From: an uncultured Prochlorococcus sp.
GTDB taxonomy: Bacteria; Cyanobacteriota; Cyanobacteriia; PCC-6307; Cyanobiaceae
Length of the DNA stretch: 64,000 bases
Assembly: GCA_902563335.1 (NCBI GenBank)
Contig: CACEWU010000006.1
Span: forward strand, 1 to 64,000
Reading direction: 5' to 3'
The position numbers and the translations under genes were made by a program. Below are positions 37,947 to 48,631 of the stretch, one piece after another. The notes below the pieces were generated by a model that saw only the letters and a list, made by a program, of their open reading frames with translations, searched no databases and was not told the origin of the DNA. Each line of letters starts with the position of its first letter. Position 1 is the stretch's first letter.

Positions 37947-39197
37947 TTACTTGAGTAACTTGTCGAGTTGCTCTTTTCTAAGTCTATTCAACTCAGCACC
38001 AAGTTCAGGCCCAGATTGCCATCCTTTATTCATTAGCTCCTTTGCAGAGATTGGAGAGGAAATATGTCTCCACCTTCCCCACCATTTCAGTAAAGGTCGC
38101 CACATTGGTAAACCTATGCAAATAGTTATTGCTATTGCATCTACACTCCAATTTGTTTTTTCGAGCTCATTGCACCATCGAGAAGGAGGCCAATTATTGT
38201 AGTTATCATTTTTTTCAATTAAAGCGAGAGATTTTCTTAGCTTTAGGCTTTCAGCAATCAGACGATATTCTTGTTTGGGTAATTGCAGTCTTTCTGCAAC
38301 CGAAAGTGAGTTGCCTGTACCTGCAATTAATGCTGTTAGTGGCTTTATCTTGAGCCTTGAGGCCCAAAACATTCTTCGTTTCCACCGCTGATCATTTTGC
38401 AGGCTTTCATCTAGTAAAACAAAAGCGCCCCACTTTTGTAGATATGTCAAGGCATAGTCCCACCTTTCTTCTTTTAGTAGAAGCTCTAGCTCAAGTCGTA
38501 GCCTTGTAGATAAAGATGGAGGTGCGAGATTTACTGGCTCACCTGGTAGCCAATTCCATGGCCAATTCTCAAGAGAAGATTGAATTTGTTTAATGCTTGT
38601 TGGAGTCATTTTGAAGTGAAGCCTTGATGAATAACGTGCACCGCGAATAATTCTTGTTGGATCTTCCTCAACACTTTTTGGGTGAAGGAATTCAAGTTGA
38701 GCGTTTTTTAATGCTTTTATGCCTTTGTAAGGATCTATCAGATTCCATCCAGATAGATCTATAGCCATTGCATTGATTGTGAAGTCACGTCTACCAAGGT
38801 CTTGTTCAATTTTGCTTGATGTGACATTAGGGTTTTCTCCAGGAGCTGGATACCTTTCAGTTCTCGCAGTAGCCATATCAATTAACACCTCATCGACTTT
38901 CATCTCGACTGTCTTGTAAGTGCTATGTATACGTACCTTTGAAATTCGTTCAGCTTCTAGATGAACCTTTAGTTCTCTTGCTAGCTCTATAGCAGATCCT
39001 TCTATGACTATGTCAATATCACGTGGCTTTTCCCATGGTCTGAGATTTAGTTGATCAAGGAGTCCATCCCGGACAATGCCGCCTACAAGCGCAATGCGAA
39101 TTATTCCTAATTTGTTAGCAGTTGTCTTAATTGCCATTAGTAGGTCGATGGGCAAATTAGGGGGCATCAATATGTCCGGCATAACCGGTTTCTCCAT
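37947..39197 (-). CDS. CCA-adding enzyme/poly(A) polymerase family nucleotidyltransferase
   Basis: Class II nucleotidyltransferase: LVGGIVRDGLL, then DIDIVIEGSAIELAREL (metal aspartates), the RRDFTINAMAIDL segment and RIIRGARYSSRL. The C-terminal region is helical. At 416 residues it fits the tRNA CCA-adding enzymes or poly(A) polymerases, which cannot be separated by eye. Adds CCA to tRNA; neither tRNA gene in this window encodes CCA. It follows the helicase on the same strand, 53 bases away. Confidence 0.9.
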   Translation of the reverse strand: MEKPVMPDILMPPNLPIDLLMAIKTTANKLGIIRIALVGGIVRDGLLDQLNLRPWEKPRDIDIVIEGSAIELARELKVHLEAERISKVRIHSTYKTVEMKVDEVLIDMATARTERYPAPGENPNVTSSKIEQDLGRRDFTINAMAIDLSGWNLIDPYKGIKALKNAQLEFLHPKSVEEDPTRIIRGARYSSRLHFKMTPTSIKQIQSSLENWPWNWLPGEPVNLAPPSLSTRLRLELELLLKEERWDYALTYLQKWGAFVLLDESLQNDQRWKRRMFWASRLKIKPLTALIAGTGNSLSVAERLQLPKQEYRLIAESLKLRKSLALIEKNDNYNNWPPSRWCNELEKTNWSVDAIAITICIGLPMWRPLLKWWGRWRHISSPISAKELMNKGWQSGPELGAELNRLRKEQLDKLLK

Positions 39198-39250
39198 AGT
39201 TTTGAAAAAAGGGTTTAGGCCATCATCCCTATTTTTTTTCTTATTTGCTT

Positions 39251-41680
39251 TTAGTTGCTATCCAATGGTTCGATTGGTGCAAGCCTTGGGTCGAGAATTT
39301 TTGGGCCCATACCACTGAATTTGACAGCAATTGAAACCTTTTCTCCGCTTCCAAAAGTATGAGTTATTTCTCCTTCTCCAAATTTGACATGCTTTACTCT
39401 GTCACCAATAGCCCATTTTTTGTTGGAACTGGATGCATTGTGTAGTCGTCTAACAGCATTGTGTGGATCACCAGGTGAACTCCCTGGATTGATATTTTCA
39501 TTAACTGTTCTATCTATTCTAGTCAGTCGATCTAGACGTTGATTCCTTCTGATTGCAGCTCCTCCACCTAGGGGGAGATCACCTTTTATAAGATCTCTTG
39601 GGATTTCCGAGAGAAATAATGAAGGTGTTGCTGGTTCACGCATTCCCCCCCATGTTCTTCTCTCATTTGCATGTGAAAGAAATAGCCTTTCTTTTGCCCT
39701 TGTTAAACCTACATAGCAAAGTCTTCGCTCTTCTTCAAGAGAAGAAGGATCATCAAGGGAGCGATAGCTTGGAAATAAGCCTTGCTCCATTCCTACAAGA
39801 CATACGATTGGAAACTCAAGTCCCTTGCTGCTATGAAGGGTCATGAGGGTGATTCGATCTGCAGCCGTATCTTTGTTGTCTGCATCACTGGCTAATGCTG
39901 CCGAGGCAAGAAAGCCCTCAAGATCAGCATCCTCACTTTCTTCTTGGTATTGAAGTGCGGCATTGACAAGTTCTTGTAGGTTTCGACGGCGCTCTTCCGA
40001 TTCGTCCGTTGATTCTGTAATTAATTCTTTTATATAACCGCTACTTTCTAGAACTTGCTGGATTATTTCAGAGGGCTTTGCCTTTTTAAGGACACTTTGA
40101 AGATAGTTTATCAGCTCACAAAACTGCAGTAGACCTTTTGCTGATCTCCCACCTAATGAACGGATTGCTTCAGGGTCGCTAACTACGTCCCATAAAGGAA
40201 TATTTAGTTGGTTTGCTACGTCTGTAAGTCTTTGAATAGTTGTTTTCCCAATGCCACGTTTAGGAACATTAATTACTCTCAGGAGACTTATCGTGTCTGC
40301 AGGGTTAAGTAATATTTTTAGATAACCTAAAATATCTTTAATTTCTCGTCGGTCATAAAATCGTAATCCCCCTACGACTATGTATGGGAGACTCCAACGA
40401 ACTAATGACTCCTCAATGGCTCGTGATTGTGCATTAGTTCGATAGAGAATAGCCATGTCTCTCCATTTCAATTCAGGAGATGCTGACTCAAGCATACGTA
40501 GTCGATGAACAACCGCTTCTGCTTCTGCAATTTCGTCATCACAACGTGTGAGCTTTATTAGCTCTCCCTCTCCCCTTGTAGCACGCAAGATTTTTTCAAT
40601 ACGTTCAGTGTTATTAGCAATTAGTGAATTTGCTGCTTCCAGGATTGTGGATGTGGATCGATAATTTTCTTCTAACTTCACCATCGTGGAGGTGCTTTCG
40701 TCAGGAGCATTGTCACCAAAATCTTCTTGGAAACCCATCAAGATTCTGAAGTCAGCGGCCCTAAAGCTATAGATGCTTTGGTCAGCATCCCCAACTACAA
40801 ATACTGATCGATTCTCCCATTTTTTAAATGAGCATGGTTCGTTTCCATTAGCAACTAAAAGCTTGATTAATTCATATTGAGTTTTGTTCGTATCTTGGTA
40901 TTCATCAATAAGGATGTGTCGGAATCGCTGATGCCAATAATGCCTGACAGCTTCATTCTGTTTTAAGAGCTCAACGGGTAGAAGTAATAGATCATCAAAG
41001 TCCAGGGCGTTATTTGCTGCTAGGGCTTTGCGATAAAGGCCATATGTTTCGGCAGTTAATTTGCCGCGATAACCTTCAGCTTGATTCTCTAGTTGCTTTG
41101 GTAAAAGACCTTTATTCTTGGCATTGCTAATTGCCCAACGAATCTTCTTTGGCTCAAATCTTTTCGGGTCTAGCTTCATTTCTTGAGTAACGATTTCTTT
41201 GATGAGACTTTGTGCATCGGATTCGTCATAAATAGAAAATTGACGTGTCCATCTAAGTCCCTCTGCATCTCTGAACTTTTCTATATCGAAACGAAGAAGA
41301 CGAGCAAAAATTGCATGAAAGGTTCCAATCCATAGCTCCTTAGTAATTTCTTGATATATCCGATTTCTTAATTGGCGTTGATCTTCTTTCGGAATTGTCT
41401 TTAGAGGTTGACCGAATTGATTCTGGGCCAATCTCATTGCTAAGAGTATTCCAAGCCTTTCTTGCATTTCTCTTGCAGCTTTGTTGGTAAATGTGACGGC
41501 AAGAATCTCAGCAGGGTCGACTTTATAGCTTGTTATTAAATGTGCAATCCTATGTGTTAAAGCGCGTGTTTTTCCACTCCCAGCCCCTGCTATTACTAAT
41601 AAAGGGCCATTAAAATGCTCAACTGCTCGAGATTGTGCTTCATTAAGTCCTTCTAGAAAAGAAGATTTTCCTGAGTTCAT
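39251..41680 (-). CDS. UvrD/PcrA-type superfamily 1 DNA helicase
   Basis: 3' to 5' DNA helicase. Motifs in order: Q motif LNEAQSRAVEH, Walker A AGAGSGKTRALTHRIA (about residue 32), FTNKAAREMQERL, Walker B LIDEYQDTNKTQYEL, GDADQSIYSFRAAD, the NYRST motif, VNVPKRGIGKTT, and LMTLHSSKGLEFPIV, then YVGLTRAKERL near residue 650. At 809 residues it has full length. Its first four bases overlap the stop of the O-antigen-ligase-like gene upstream on the strand order, ATGA-type coupling. Confidence 0.96.
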   Translation of the reverse strand: MNSGKSSFLEGLNEAQSRAVEHFNGPLLVIAGAGSGKTRALTHRIAHLITSYKVDPAEILAVTFTNKAAREMQERLGILLAMRLAQNQFGQPLKTIPKEDQRQLRNRIYQEITKELWIGTFHAIFARLLRFDIEKFRDAEGLRWTRQFSIYDESDAQSLIKEIVTQEMKLDPKRFEPKKIRWAISNAKNKGLLPKQLENQAEGYRGKLTAETYGLYRKALAANNALDFDDLLLLPVELLKQNEAVRHYWHQRFRHILIDEYQDTNKTQYELIKLLVANGNEPCSFKKWENRSVFVVGDADQSIYSFRAADFRILMGFQEDFGDNAPDESTSTMVKLEENYRSTSTILEAANSLIANNTERIEKILRATRGEGELIKLTRCDDEIAEAEAVVHRLRMLESASPELKWRDMAILYRTNAQSRAIEESLVRWSLPYIVVGGLRFYDRREIKDILGYLKILLNPADTISLLRVINVPKRGIGKTTIQRLTDVANQLNIPLWDVVSDPEAIRSLGGRSAKGLLQFCELINYLQSVLKKAKPSEIIQQVLESSGYIKELITESTDESEERRRNLQELVNAALQYQEESEDADLEGFLASAALASDADNKDTAADRITLMTLHSSKGLEFPIVCLVGMEQGLFPSYRSLDDPSSLEEERRLCYVGLTRAKERLFLSHANERRTWGGMREPATPSLFLSEIPRDLIKGDLPLGGGAAIRRNQRLDRLTRIDRTVNENINPGSSPGDPHNAVRRLHNASSSNKKWAIGDRVKHVKFGEGEITHTFGSGEKVSIAVKFSGMGPKILDPRLAPIEPLDSN

Positions 41681-42936
41681 TTAATAGGGGTATTCCTTGA
41701 TATTAGTGCTTGATAACGTCCAAATATAGCTGCAGAGGAAAACCAAAAAAGAGGGACATTTCCCAAATGGCCAGAAAACATTACATAAACTAACCCTTGT
41801 AACCAAAGGCATACAATCCATACATCATTTTTAGACAAGTTGATTAAATTTATAGAGGTCAATGTGGTTAGTATTATGAATGAAACCATTATTCCACCTA
41901 ACAATAAACCACCAATTAAAAGGGATTCAATAATGAAATTATGAGGATAATAGTGATTTAGACTTGGGAAAAGACTCTGAAGAAGGCTATGCATTTCAAA
42001 TCCTTGTCCGAGTAATGGCTTCTCTAGCCAAGAGCTTAACCCAGATGAGGCAAATGCCAGCCTATTTAATTCGCTTTCGCCTTGTCCAATGGTTTGAAGC
42101 TTATAGCTTAAACCACTTTTGCTAAATAGTAAATATGAAACCAAAATACTAGAGAAAAGAAGAATCATATTTAAGATTCTTCTTCTTATACTACCAGAGC
42201 GGTTGTGGACAATTAATATCAGTATTAAAGCTAAAATTAATGAAATAAAAGCACTGCGTGTAGAGCTTGAAAGGGTTATGTAGAGCCCAATAAAAGTTCC
42301 TAATAGACTCAATCCCCTTAACCATGGATATGAAAAGATTGATTGGTAACCTTTCTGAAGAAAAATAGAAGATAAGCTTACAATAAAAAGGCTTGTACCA
42401 GCATGACCTGCTGGTATTGGATTGAGGTCGGGAAGTAAAAAACGGCTTTCAGTAGGATTAAAGTTGATAGCAAAAACAATAACAGATGCGCCTAAAGCTA
42501 ATATTCCCCAAAAAATCAGAGGAGAAGGATCTAGTGTATATTTTGTGCTAGATGCTAATGAATAAATAGCAAGAGATGGTAGAAAGCTAACACCTATGCT
42601 CCAAGCAAAGAGCTCCCAGGTCGGAATTGCCAAGGAGACGTTAAGGTGGTTTATGTCATACATTAACCTTATAATATAAATTGACCAAAATGAACTAATT
42701 AGAATCACCCATTGATTCACATTTATATTTCTATTTTTGTTCAGAATAAAAATAGAAATAGCTAATATTAACCCTCTGGTTAATAGCATTAATGGCCTGT
42801 TGGGTAGATTAATTCCAAAGGCTAAAAATGATACAGGAACTTGGGCGAAAAGTAGGATAGCAAGCAATATAATTAAAAGTTGATTAGGGCTTTGAATCTC
42901 TTTGATGTGAGTTATAACTTTTGTTTTATTTTCCAT
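41677..42936 (-). CDS. O-antigen ligase/polymerase-like membrane protein
   Basis: About ten hydrophobic helices in 419 residues and a hydrophilic loop in the C-terminal half containing GLSSWLEKPLLGQGFEM and HNFIIESLL, resembling the Wzy_C region of O-antigen ligases and polymerases. The assignment is to the family, not to a defined sugar. The start is ATG 42936. Ends overlapping the helicase start, and begins 4 bases after the glycosyltransferase stop, so these genes form one transcript. Confidence 0.78.
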   Translation of the reverse strand: MENKTKVITHIKEIQSPNQLLIILLAILLFAQVPVSFLAFGINLPNRPLMLLTRGLILAISIFILNKNRNINVNQWVILISSFWSIYIIRLMYDINHLNVSLAIPTWELFAWSIGVSFLPSLAIYSLASSTKYTLDPSPLIFWGILALGASVIVFAINFNPTESRFLLPDLNPIPAGHAGTSLFIVSLSSIFLQKGYQSIFSYPWLRGLSLLGTFIGLYITLSSSTRSAFISLILALILILIVHNRSGSIRRRILNMILLFSSILVSYLLFSKSGLSYKLQTIGQGESELNRLAFASSGLSSWLEKPLLGQGFEMHSLLQSLFPSLNHYYPHNFIIESLLIGGLLLGGIMVSFIILTTLTSINLINLSKNDVWIVCLWLQGLVYVMFSGHLGNVPLFWFSSAAIFGRYQALISRNTPIK

Positions 42937-42940
42937 CTCT

Positions 42941-44101
42941 TCAATTTTTTAGTAGCTTTAACATTCTCTTGGTTCTATTAGAATAAGTATTCTCTCTTGC
43001 TAGTGCTTGTCTTTTTTCTTTATCGTAATGATTGTTTTGAGAATTTACGGCATTAGCAATTCCATCTGAAAAGGTTTTTGCATCTTTGCAAAGTGTGACT
43101 AAAGAGCGATACTCTAAAAGTGCTGGAATTTCCATGGCCACTACAGGAATTCCTGTTGCTAGGTATTCAAAGAACTTCATGGGAAACATCGAAATTGTGT
43201 AATCATTTCTCTGTGATGGAAGAATTCCTACATCAAATTGTTTCATGAATCCAGGTAAGTCTTTGTATGGTTGAGGACCTAAAAAAAATATATTTTTCCG
43301 AAGATATAATTCGCTAACATTGGTACTCGATTCACCTTCTCCAACTGAACCTATTAATACAAAAGAGTAATCTATATGCTCATCAACTGCAGAAAGAAGT
43401 AAGTCAAAATTGACTTTATAATTACTTATTGCTCCTACAAAACCAATAATAGGTCTAGGTAGATTTTCCATTAAACGAGATGCTTTTTTCAGAGATGAAT
43501 CAGATGGGTTCGCAAAATGTTTGTACTCAACGACATTTGGCATGATATGTAAATTAGAGCAATGACCTTGCATCCTTTTGAAGAGATTATTTGTAGTAAC
43601 TACAATATGATTGACTTTTCTTGCAGTCTCTTTCTCGATCATTCTCAGATCTTTTGTAGGCATATTTGGTTGGACTGAAATATCATCAACACAATGGTAA
43701 ATAGAATGTTCAAAGTCAGAAGGATTTAAATAAAGAGTTGTTGCTGGACTATATGTCCAGAGGACATTGCATTTGAATCCTATTCGTCTATAAGCATATA
43801 AAAGTGTCAGTGACATTATAAATCGATTAAGCCAGCGAAAAAAACCTTTTTGTATACCTGGGAGAACAATAGGTGATATAATCCACAATCCTTTTCTGAC
43901 AAGCCTTGGAGATAAAAAAACACCTTTTAGTCTTCTAAATACTCTTTGGCGATCTTTAGTTTTTGTTGTTATTTGACGAAGTCCCAAGGAATCTACATAG
44001 ACTACTTTATGGCCATTCTCAGCAAGTGTTCTGGCTACATGTTGTTTGTTTGTCCAGAAAGGATGTTCCCAATCTGCAGTGGAAAGAAGTAATATGTTCA
44101 T
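42941..44101 (-). CDS. glycosyltransferase (GT-B fold)
   Basis: A GT-B type enzyme: N-terminal LLLSTADWEHPFWTNKQHV, a long middle, and the C-terminal nucleotide-sugar domain with GFVGAISNYKVNFDLLLSAV and DVGILPSQRNDYTISMFPMKFFEYLATGIPVVAM, ending with the EYLATG pattern of family 4-like enzymes. At 386 residues it has normal length. The donor sugar is unknown. It lies between an ABC exporter and an O-antigen-ligase-like protein, suggesting surface polysaccharide assembly. Confidence 0.85.
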   Translation of the reverse strand: MNILLLSTADWEHPFWTNKQHVARTLAENGHKVVYVDSLGLRQITTKTKDRQRVFRRLKGVFLSPRLVRKGLWIISPIVLPGIQKGFFRWLNRFIMSLTLLYAYRRIGFKCNVLWTYSPATTLYLNPSDFEHSIYHCVDDISVQPNMPTKDLRMIEKETARKVNHIVVTTNNLFKRMQGHCSNLHIMPNVVEYKHFANPSDSSLKKASRLMENLPRPIIGFVGAISNYKVNFDLLLSAVDEHIDYSFVLIGSVGEGESSTNVSELYLRKNIFFLGPQPYKDLPGFMKQFDVGILPSQRNDYTISMFPMKFFEYLATGIPVVAMEIPALLEYRSLVTLCKDAKTFSDGIANAVNSQNNHYDKEKRQALARENTYSNRTKRMLKLLKN

Positions 44102-44151
44102 TGCTCTAATAACTTCAAATGATAAGTAATGATTTGATAAAGGTACATATT

Positions 44152-45984
44152 TTATAAGTCAAAATTCTTAGCGTCTTTCACGCTTAAACCTAATGGATGT
44201 TCTGGATTGCATAAGTCATGGTAATTACCTGATGATGCAACCAAACCATCTTTTATTTCGTATATATGATCGCACTTAGCAAGTGTATTTAGTCTATGGG
44301 CAATCACTAAGGTAGTACATCTACGTCCAACTATCTCTAAGGAATTAATGACATCACTTTCAGTTTTTTCATCTAGTGAGCTTGTGGCTTCATCAAGTAC
44401 TAGAAACTTTGTATTTCTATAAAAAGCTCTCGCTAAAGCAAGTCTTTGTCTTTGCCCTCCTGACAAGTTAAATCCATTCTCTCCTACACATGTGTATAAC
44501 CCGTGTGGCAATTCTGTGATTAAATCATAGAGCTGGGCTGCATATATTGCATCCCAGACTTCATCATAATTAATTTCATCTTCGTTAGTCCCAAAAGCAA
44601 TATTCTCAATGATACTTGTATCTAAAAGATGGATATTTTGTGGTACCTCAGAGCAACACCTTTGCCAAGCAGAAATATCATTTGCAACTATAGGTATTCC
44701 ATCTAGCTTCATCGACCCAGTAGTTGGTTCTAAATGAGCAAGAAGGATGCTTGATAAAGTTGTCTTTCCACTTCCAGTTGGCCCCATTAATGCTACTCGT
44801 GAGCCAACAGGAACATTTAATGAGATTGAGCGTAGAGCCGCTTGATCAGATTCTGGATACCTATAGCCAACATTGTGCAATGAGATCTCTCTTCTTGGGA
44901 AAACGCCATCTGGAGATAAGCTAAGAGGTGAAACAAAAGCTCTTTTTGGGGTTGGTAGTTCCAAATAACCTAATGCTGAATCAACTTCAGGTAATGCTCC
45001 TCTTAACCTTGTTATTGCCTTAAACAAATCCTGTAGAGGTGGTGTTATTTTGACAGAGGCCACAACAAAAGTAGTAACAAATGGAATTAATGTGATTGCA
45101 AGATCTTGCCCTTCTGGTTGACCAATTAGCGGAAGTAATGCAGCCGAGAAAATAAAGGTAATAGCAAGTGGTTCGATTACAAAGCGAGGAACATCTGGGA
45201 GAAGACGTGATATCCATTCGTAGGACTTTGCAGACTCACCAGCTTTGACAAACCTTGATTCAAAGTATTTGCCAGTGTGAGTTAAATGAATATCTCTTAT
45301 TGAAAAAAATATTTGATTTAAGAGTGAGCTTGCTAATATATCTAATCTAACTCTTTGATTCGAAGCATGGCGTAAATATGGCACAACCATTGATGATATA
45401 ATCATAAACGCTATTCCTAGCACGCTAAGCAAGACAATTGCCTTTAAACCAAGAGTTATTCCAAGCGCAATTGCAAGGAATATGAGTACAATTGAGCTTG
45501 ATGTGATTGTTAAGATGGGAGCAATAATTAGATCTGAAACTCTTTGCATATTTGCCATCATTTGGGCTGAAATAGCAGAATTTTTTGCTGTGATGTAATA
45601 GTCGTATGGCTGTCCAATAATTCTCCCTAGAATCCTATCTGAAATGTCTCGCCATACTTGGGCGGTAAGTCTCTCTTGGAAAACTTTTAGGACTAACTTT
45701 GATATTGAGCCTAGCCAGCTCAATATCACAAATATCAGAACCAGCCAAAGAGCTTGCTCTCCTAACGATCCTCCAAAAACTTTGACGCCTGGAATTGAGT
45801 CATTTAGTTTCTGTCCAACAAGGCTTCCTGCCAGACGAGCCGCAACTGCAACAATGCCAAGATCAAGTACGCCTGAAAAGGCAGATAGCGGAAGGACCGC
45901 CATCAATGACTTAACGCGTTTGCGAGGGATTACCCGAAACAAACGTCTAAGCCGATGAAGCGTCTGGCCCTTTAGAAGAGGCAA
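44152..45984 (-). CDS. ABC exporter, fused permease and ATPase
   Basis: Residues about 20-320 carry six transmembrane helices of the ABC exporter type; the ATPase follows: Walker A MGPTGSGKTTLSSIL, signature NLSGGQRQRLALARAF, Walker B FLVLDEATSSLDE, H-loop VIAHRLNTLAK. At 610 residues it resembles MsbA-type lipid or glycolipid exporters. The start is TTG 45984. Sits first in the minus-strand glycan string; the cargo may be the glycan made by its neighbours, but this is inference. Confidence 0.87.
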   Translation of the reverse strand: MPLLKGQTLHRLRRLFRVIPRKRVKSLMAVLPLSAFSGVLDLGIVAVAARLAGSLVGQKLNDSIPGVKVFGGSLGEQALWLVLIFVILSWLGSISKLVLKVFQERLTAQVWRDISDRILGRIIGQPYDYYITAKNSAISAQMMANMQRVSDLIIAPILTITSSSIVLIFLAIALGITLGLKAIVLLSVLGIAFMIISSMVVPYLRHASNQRVRLDILASSLLNQIFFSIRDIHLTHTGKYFESRFVKAGESAKSYEWISRLLPDVPRFVIEPLAITFIFSAALLPLIGQPEGQDLAITLIPFVTTFVVASVKITPPLQDLFKAITRLRGALPEVDSALGYLELPTPKRAFVSPLSLSPDGVFPRREISLHNVGYRYPESDQAALRSISLNVPVGSRVALMGPTGSGKTTLSSILLAHLEPTTGSMKLDGIPIVANDISAWQRCCSEVPQNIHLLDTSIIENIAFGTNEDEINYDEVWDAIYAAQLYDLITELPHGLYTCVGENGFNLSGGQRQRLALARAFYRNTKFLVLDEATSSLDEKTESDVINSLEIVGRRCTTLVIAHRLNTLAKCDHIYEIKDGLVASSGNYHDLCNPEHPLGLSVKDAKNFDL

Positions 45985-46011
45985 TCCTTAACGCCCAACA
46001 CTTTTTTAAAT

Positions 46012-46152
46012 TTATTCCGCAAAGAGTCTTGTTAGCTCTTGAGATAGCCAGTACATGAACCGATCACGCGTGCCTTTCCTCATTTTTAATGATTTCGCCT
46101 GGGCTAATAATTCAACTATTTGGCCATCACAATTATAAAAATGCGTATAAAA
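46012..46152 (-). pseudogene. short open frame, possible small gene or remnant
   Basis: On the minus strand a frame of 46 codons runs to TAA at 46012-46014 and is closed upstream by TAG at 46153-46155. The translation carries a non-random-looking stretch RKGTRDRFMYWLSQELTRLF. The first ATG is 46083, giving only 23 residues; there is no GTG or TTG before it. It may be a real small protein with a non-standard start, a remnant, or chance. The rest of the 46153-46279 gap is extremely AT-rich, and I see nothing else there. Confidence 0.35.
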
Positions 46153-46279
46153 CTAAATAATTAAAATTAAAAATAGAAGAATAAAGATTAACTCATTATA
46201 GTTATTAATTTTTAAAGAAATTGCAAGATTCACTTGCTATTTATTCATAAAGTTAAATTAATAAAGTTATTTAATTTTT

Positions 46280-46504
46280 TCAGGAATGAGAATGATTTGA
46301 TTGGCTGCTGTATTGCTCAATGAGTTGTGAAAGTAGGGTTTCAATTCGAATGAGCTCGGAATGCTCTGCAAGTGTGGAGTCAATTTTTCTTTTGGGTATT
46401 TGTAGTTTCTGCGCAATGGATGTGACTTCTGTTTGTAGGCGATCTCTATACGCGGAGAGCGCTTCGATAGATTCTTTAAGCTCTTGTGGCGAGGGTTCTG
46501 ACAT
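46280..46504 (-). CDS. small conserved-looking protein, upstream of cpeB
   Basis: 74 residues starting at ATG 46504. Residues 6-35 look like a coiled coil (QELKESIEALSAYRDRLQTEV), followed by a proline/lysine break (IPKRKID) and a second helix (LIRIETLLSQLIEQY). No membrane segment or cysteine is present. It reads away from cpeB across about 320 bases. I do not recognise a family with certainty; its function is unknown and the link to PE is only by position. Confidence 0.7.
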   Translation of the reverse strand: MSEPSPQELKESIEALSAYRDRLQTEVTSIAQKLQIPKRKIDSTLAEHSELIRIETLLSQLIEQYSSQSNHSHS

Positions 46505-47375
<871 letters not shown>

Positions 47376-47397
47376 TTGATTCTCAAGCAGCTTCTAA

Positions 47398-47898
<501 letters not shown>

Positions 47899-47940
47899 AG
47901 AAACAGATTATTTCAACATTAAATAATAAGTATGAGCTAA

Positions 47941-47954
47941 ATATTCATGAATAT
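47941..47954. repeat. 14-bp palindrome between cpeA and cpeZ
   Basis: ATATTCATGAATAT is a perfect palindrome about 40 bases after cpeA and 42 before cpeZ. It could be an operator for the lyase gene, or chance in AT-rich sequence. Confidence 0.25.
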
Positions 47955-47996
47955 AGAGTTTTTCCCTCTTACTTTTTTGTAGATGTTTAGATTATA

Positions 47997-48623
47997 ATGG
48001 AAAAGGAAATTTGCAAAAATAATGTATCGGATCTTGAGCAATTGTTTGTTGATCTAAGTCATCCAAATCCGAATATAAATGAACAAGCATGTTTGAGAAT
48101 GCTCTCTGCTTGGCCAAGCGAGTCTATGGCACGATTGATTAAAAATTTGGCTAATGAAGATGTAGCTTTAAGACGGAAATCAGTAAAAGCCTTAGGCTTA
48201 TTTGGACATATTGCATTGCCTCATGTGGTGGATTTATTTCTTCAAAATGAGAACAAAATAGTGCGAACTAGTTGCTTGAAGGTTCTTGTGAAGATTGCCG
48301 CTGCTTCATGTGAGGACTCATTCCCTGCCGAAGTATTTAAAGCTATAGAAATTGCACTTAAAGATGATTCTCCTGAAATAACACTTTCAGTTGTCTCACT
48401 TCTTAGGCAGATGGGCAAGGATGGTTTGCCTTTGTTAATTCGAATAGCTAAAGATGAAGATATCCTTAGGTCCACAGCAGCAATTTCAGCACTTAGTGAA
48501 TTAAATAGTCCCATTATTCAGACTTGCTTAAGTGAGCTTGTTAATGATTTGTCTAGAGACGAGATGGTGCGTTTGGCTGCTAATGAATCATTAAAAGCTT
48601 TAGCTGGTGGGGAAATTATATGA
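47997..48623 (+). CDS. cpeZ: CpeZ-type HEAT-repeat bilin lyase/chaperone
   Basis: 208 residues, made of HEAT-like repeats (LIKNLANEDVALRRKSVKAL; HIALPHVVDLFLQ; GLPLLIRIAKDEDILRSTAA). Length and position after cpeBA match CpeZ, which in other cyanobacteria works with CpeY to attach phycoerythrobilin to the alpha subunit and to help folding. The assignment to CpeZ rather than another E/F-type lyase rests on length, order and overall look. It is convergent with the 296-residue HEAT gene, with only 8 bases between stops. Confidence 0.78.
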   Translation: MEKEICKNNVSDLEQLFVDLSHPNPNINEQACLRMLSAWPSESMARLIKNLANEDVALRRKSVKALGLFGHIALPHVVDLFLQNENKIVRTSCLKVLVKIAAASCEDSFPAEVFKAIEIALKDDSPEITLSVVSLLRQMGKDGLPLLIRIAKDEDILRSTAAISALSELNSPIIQTCLSELVNDLSRDEMVRLAANESLKALAGGEII

Positions 48624-48631
48624 ATAATATT

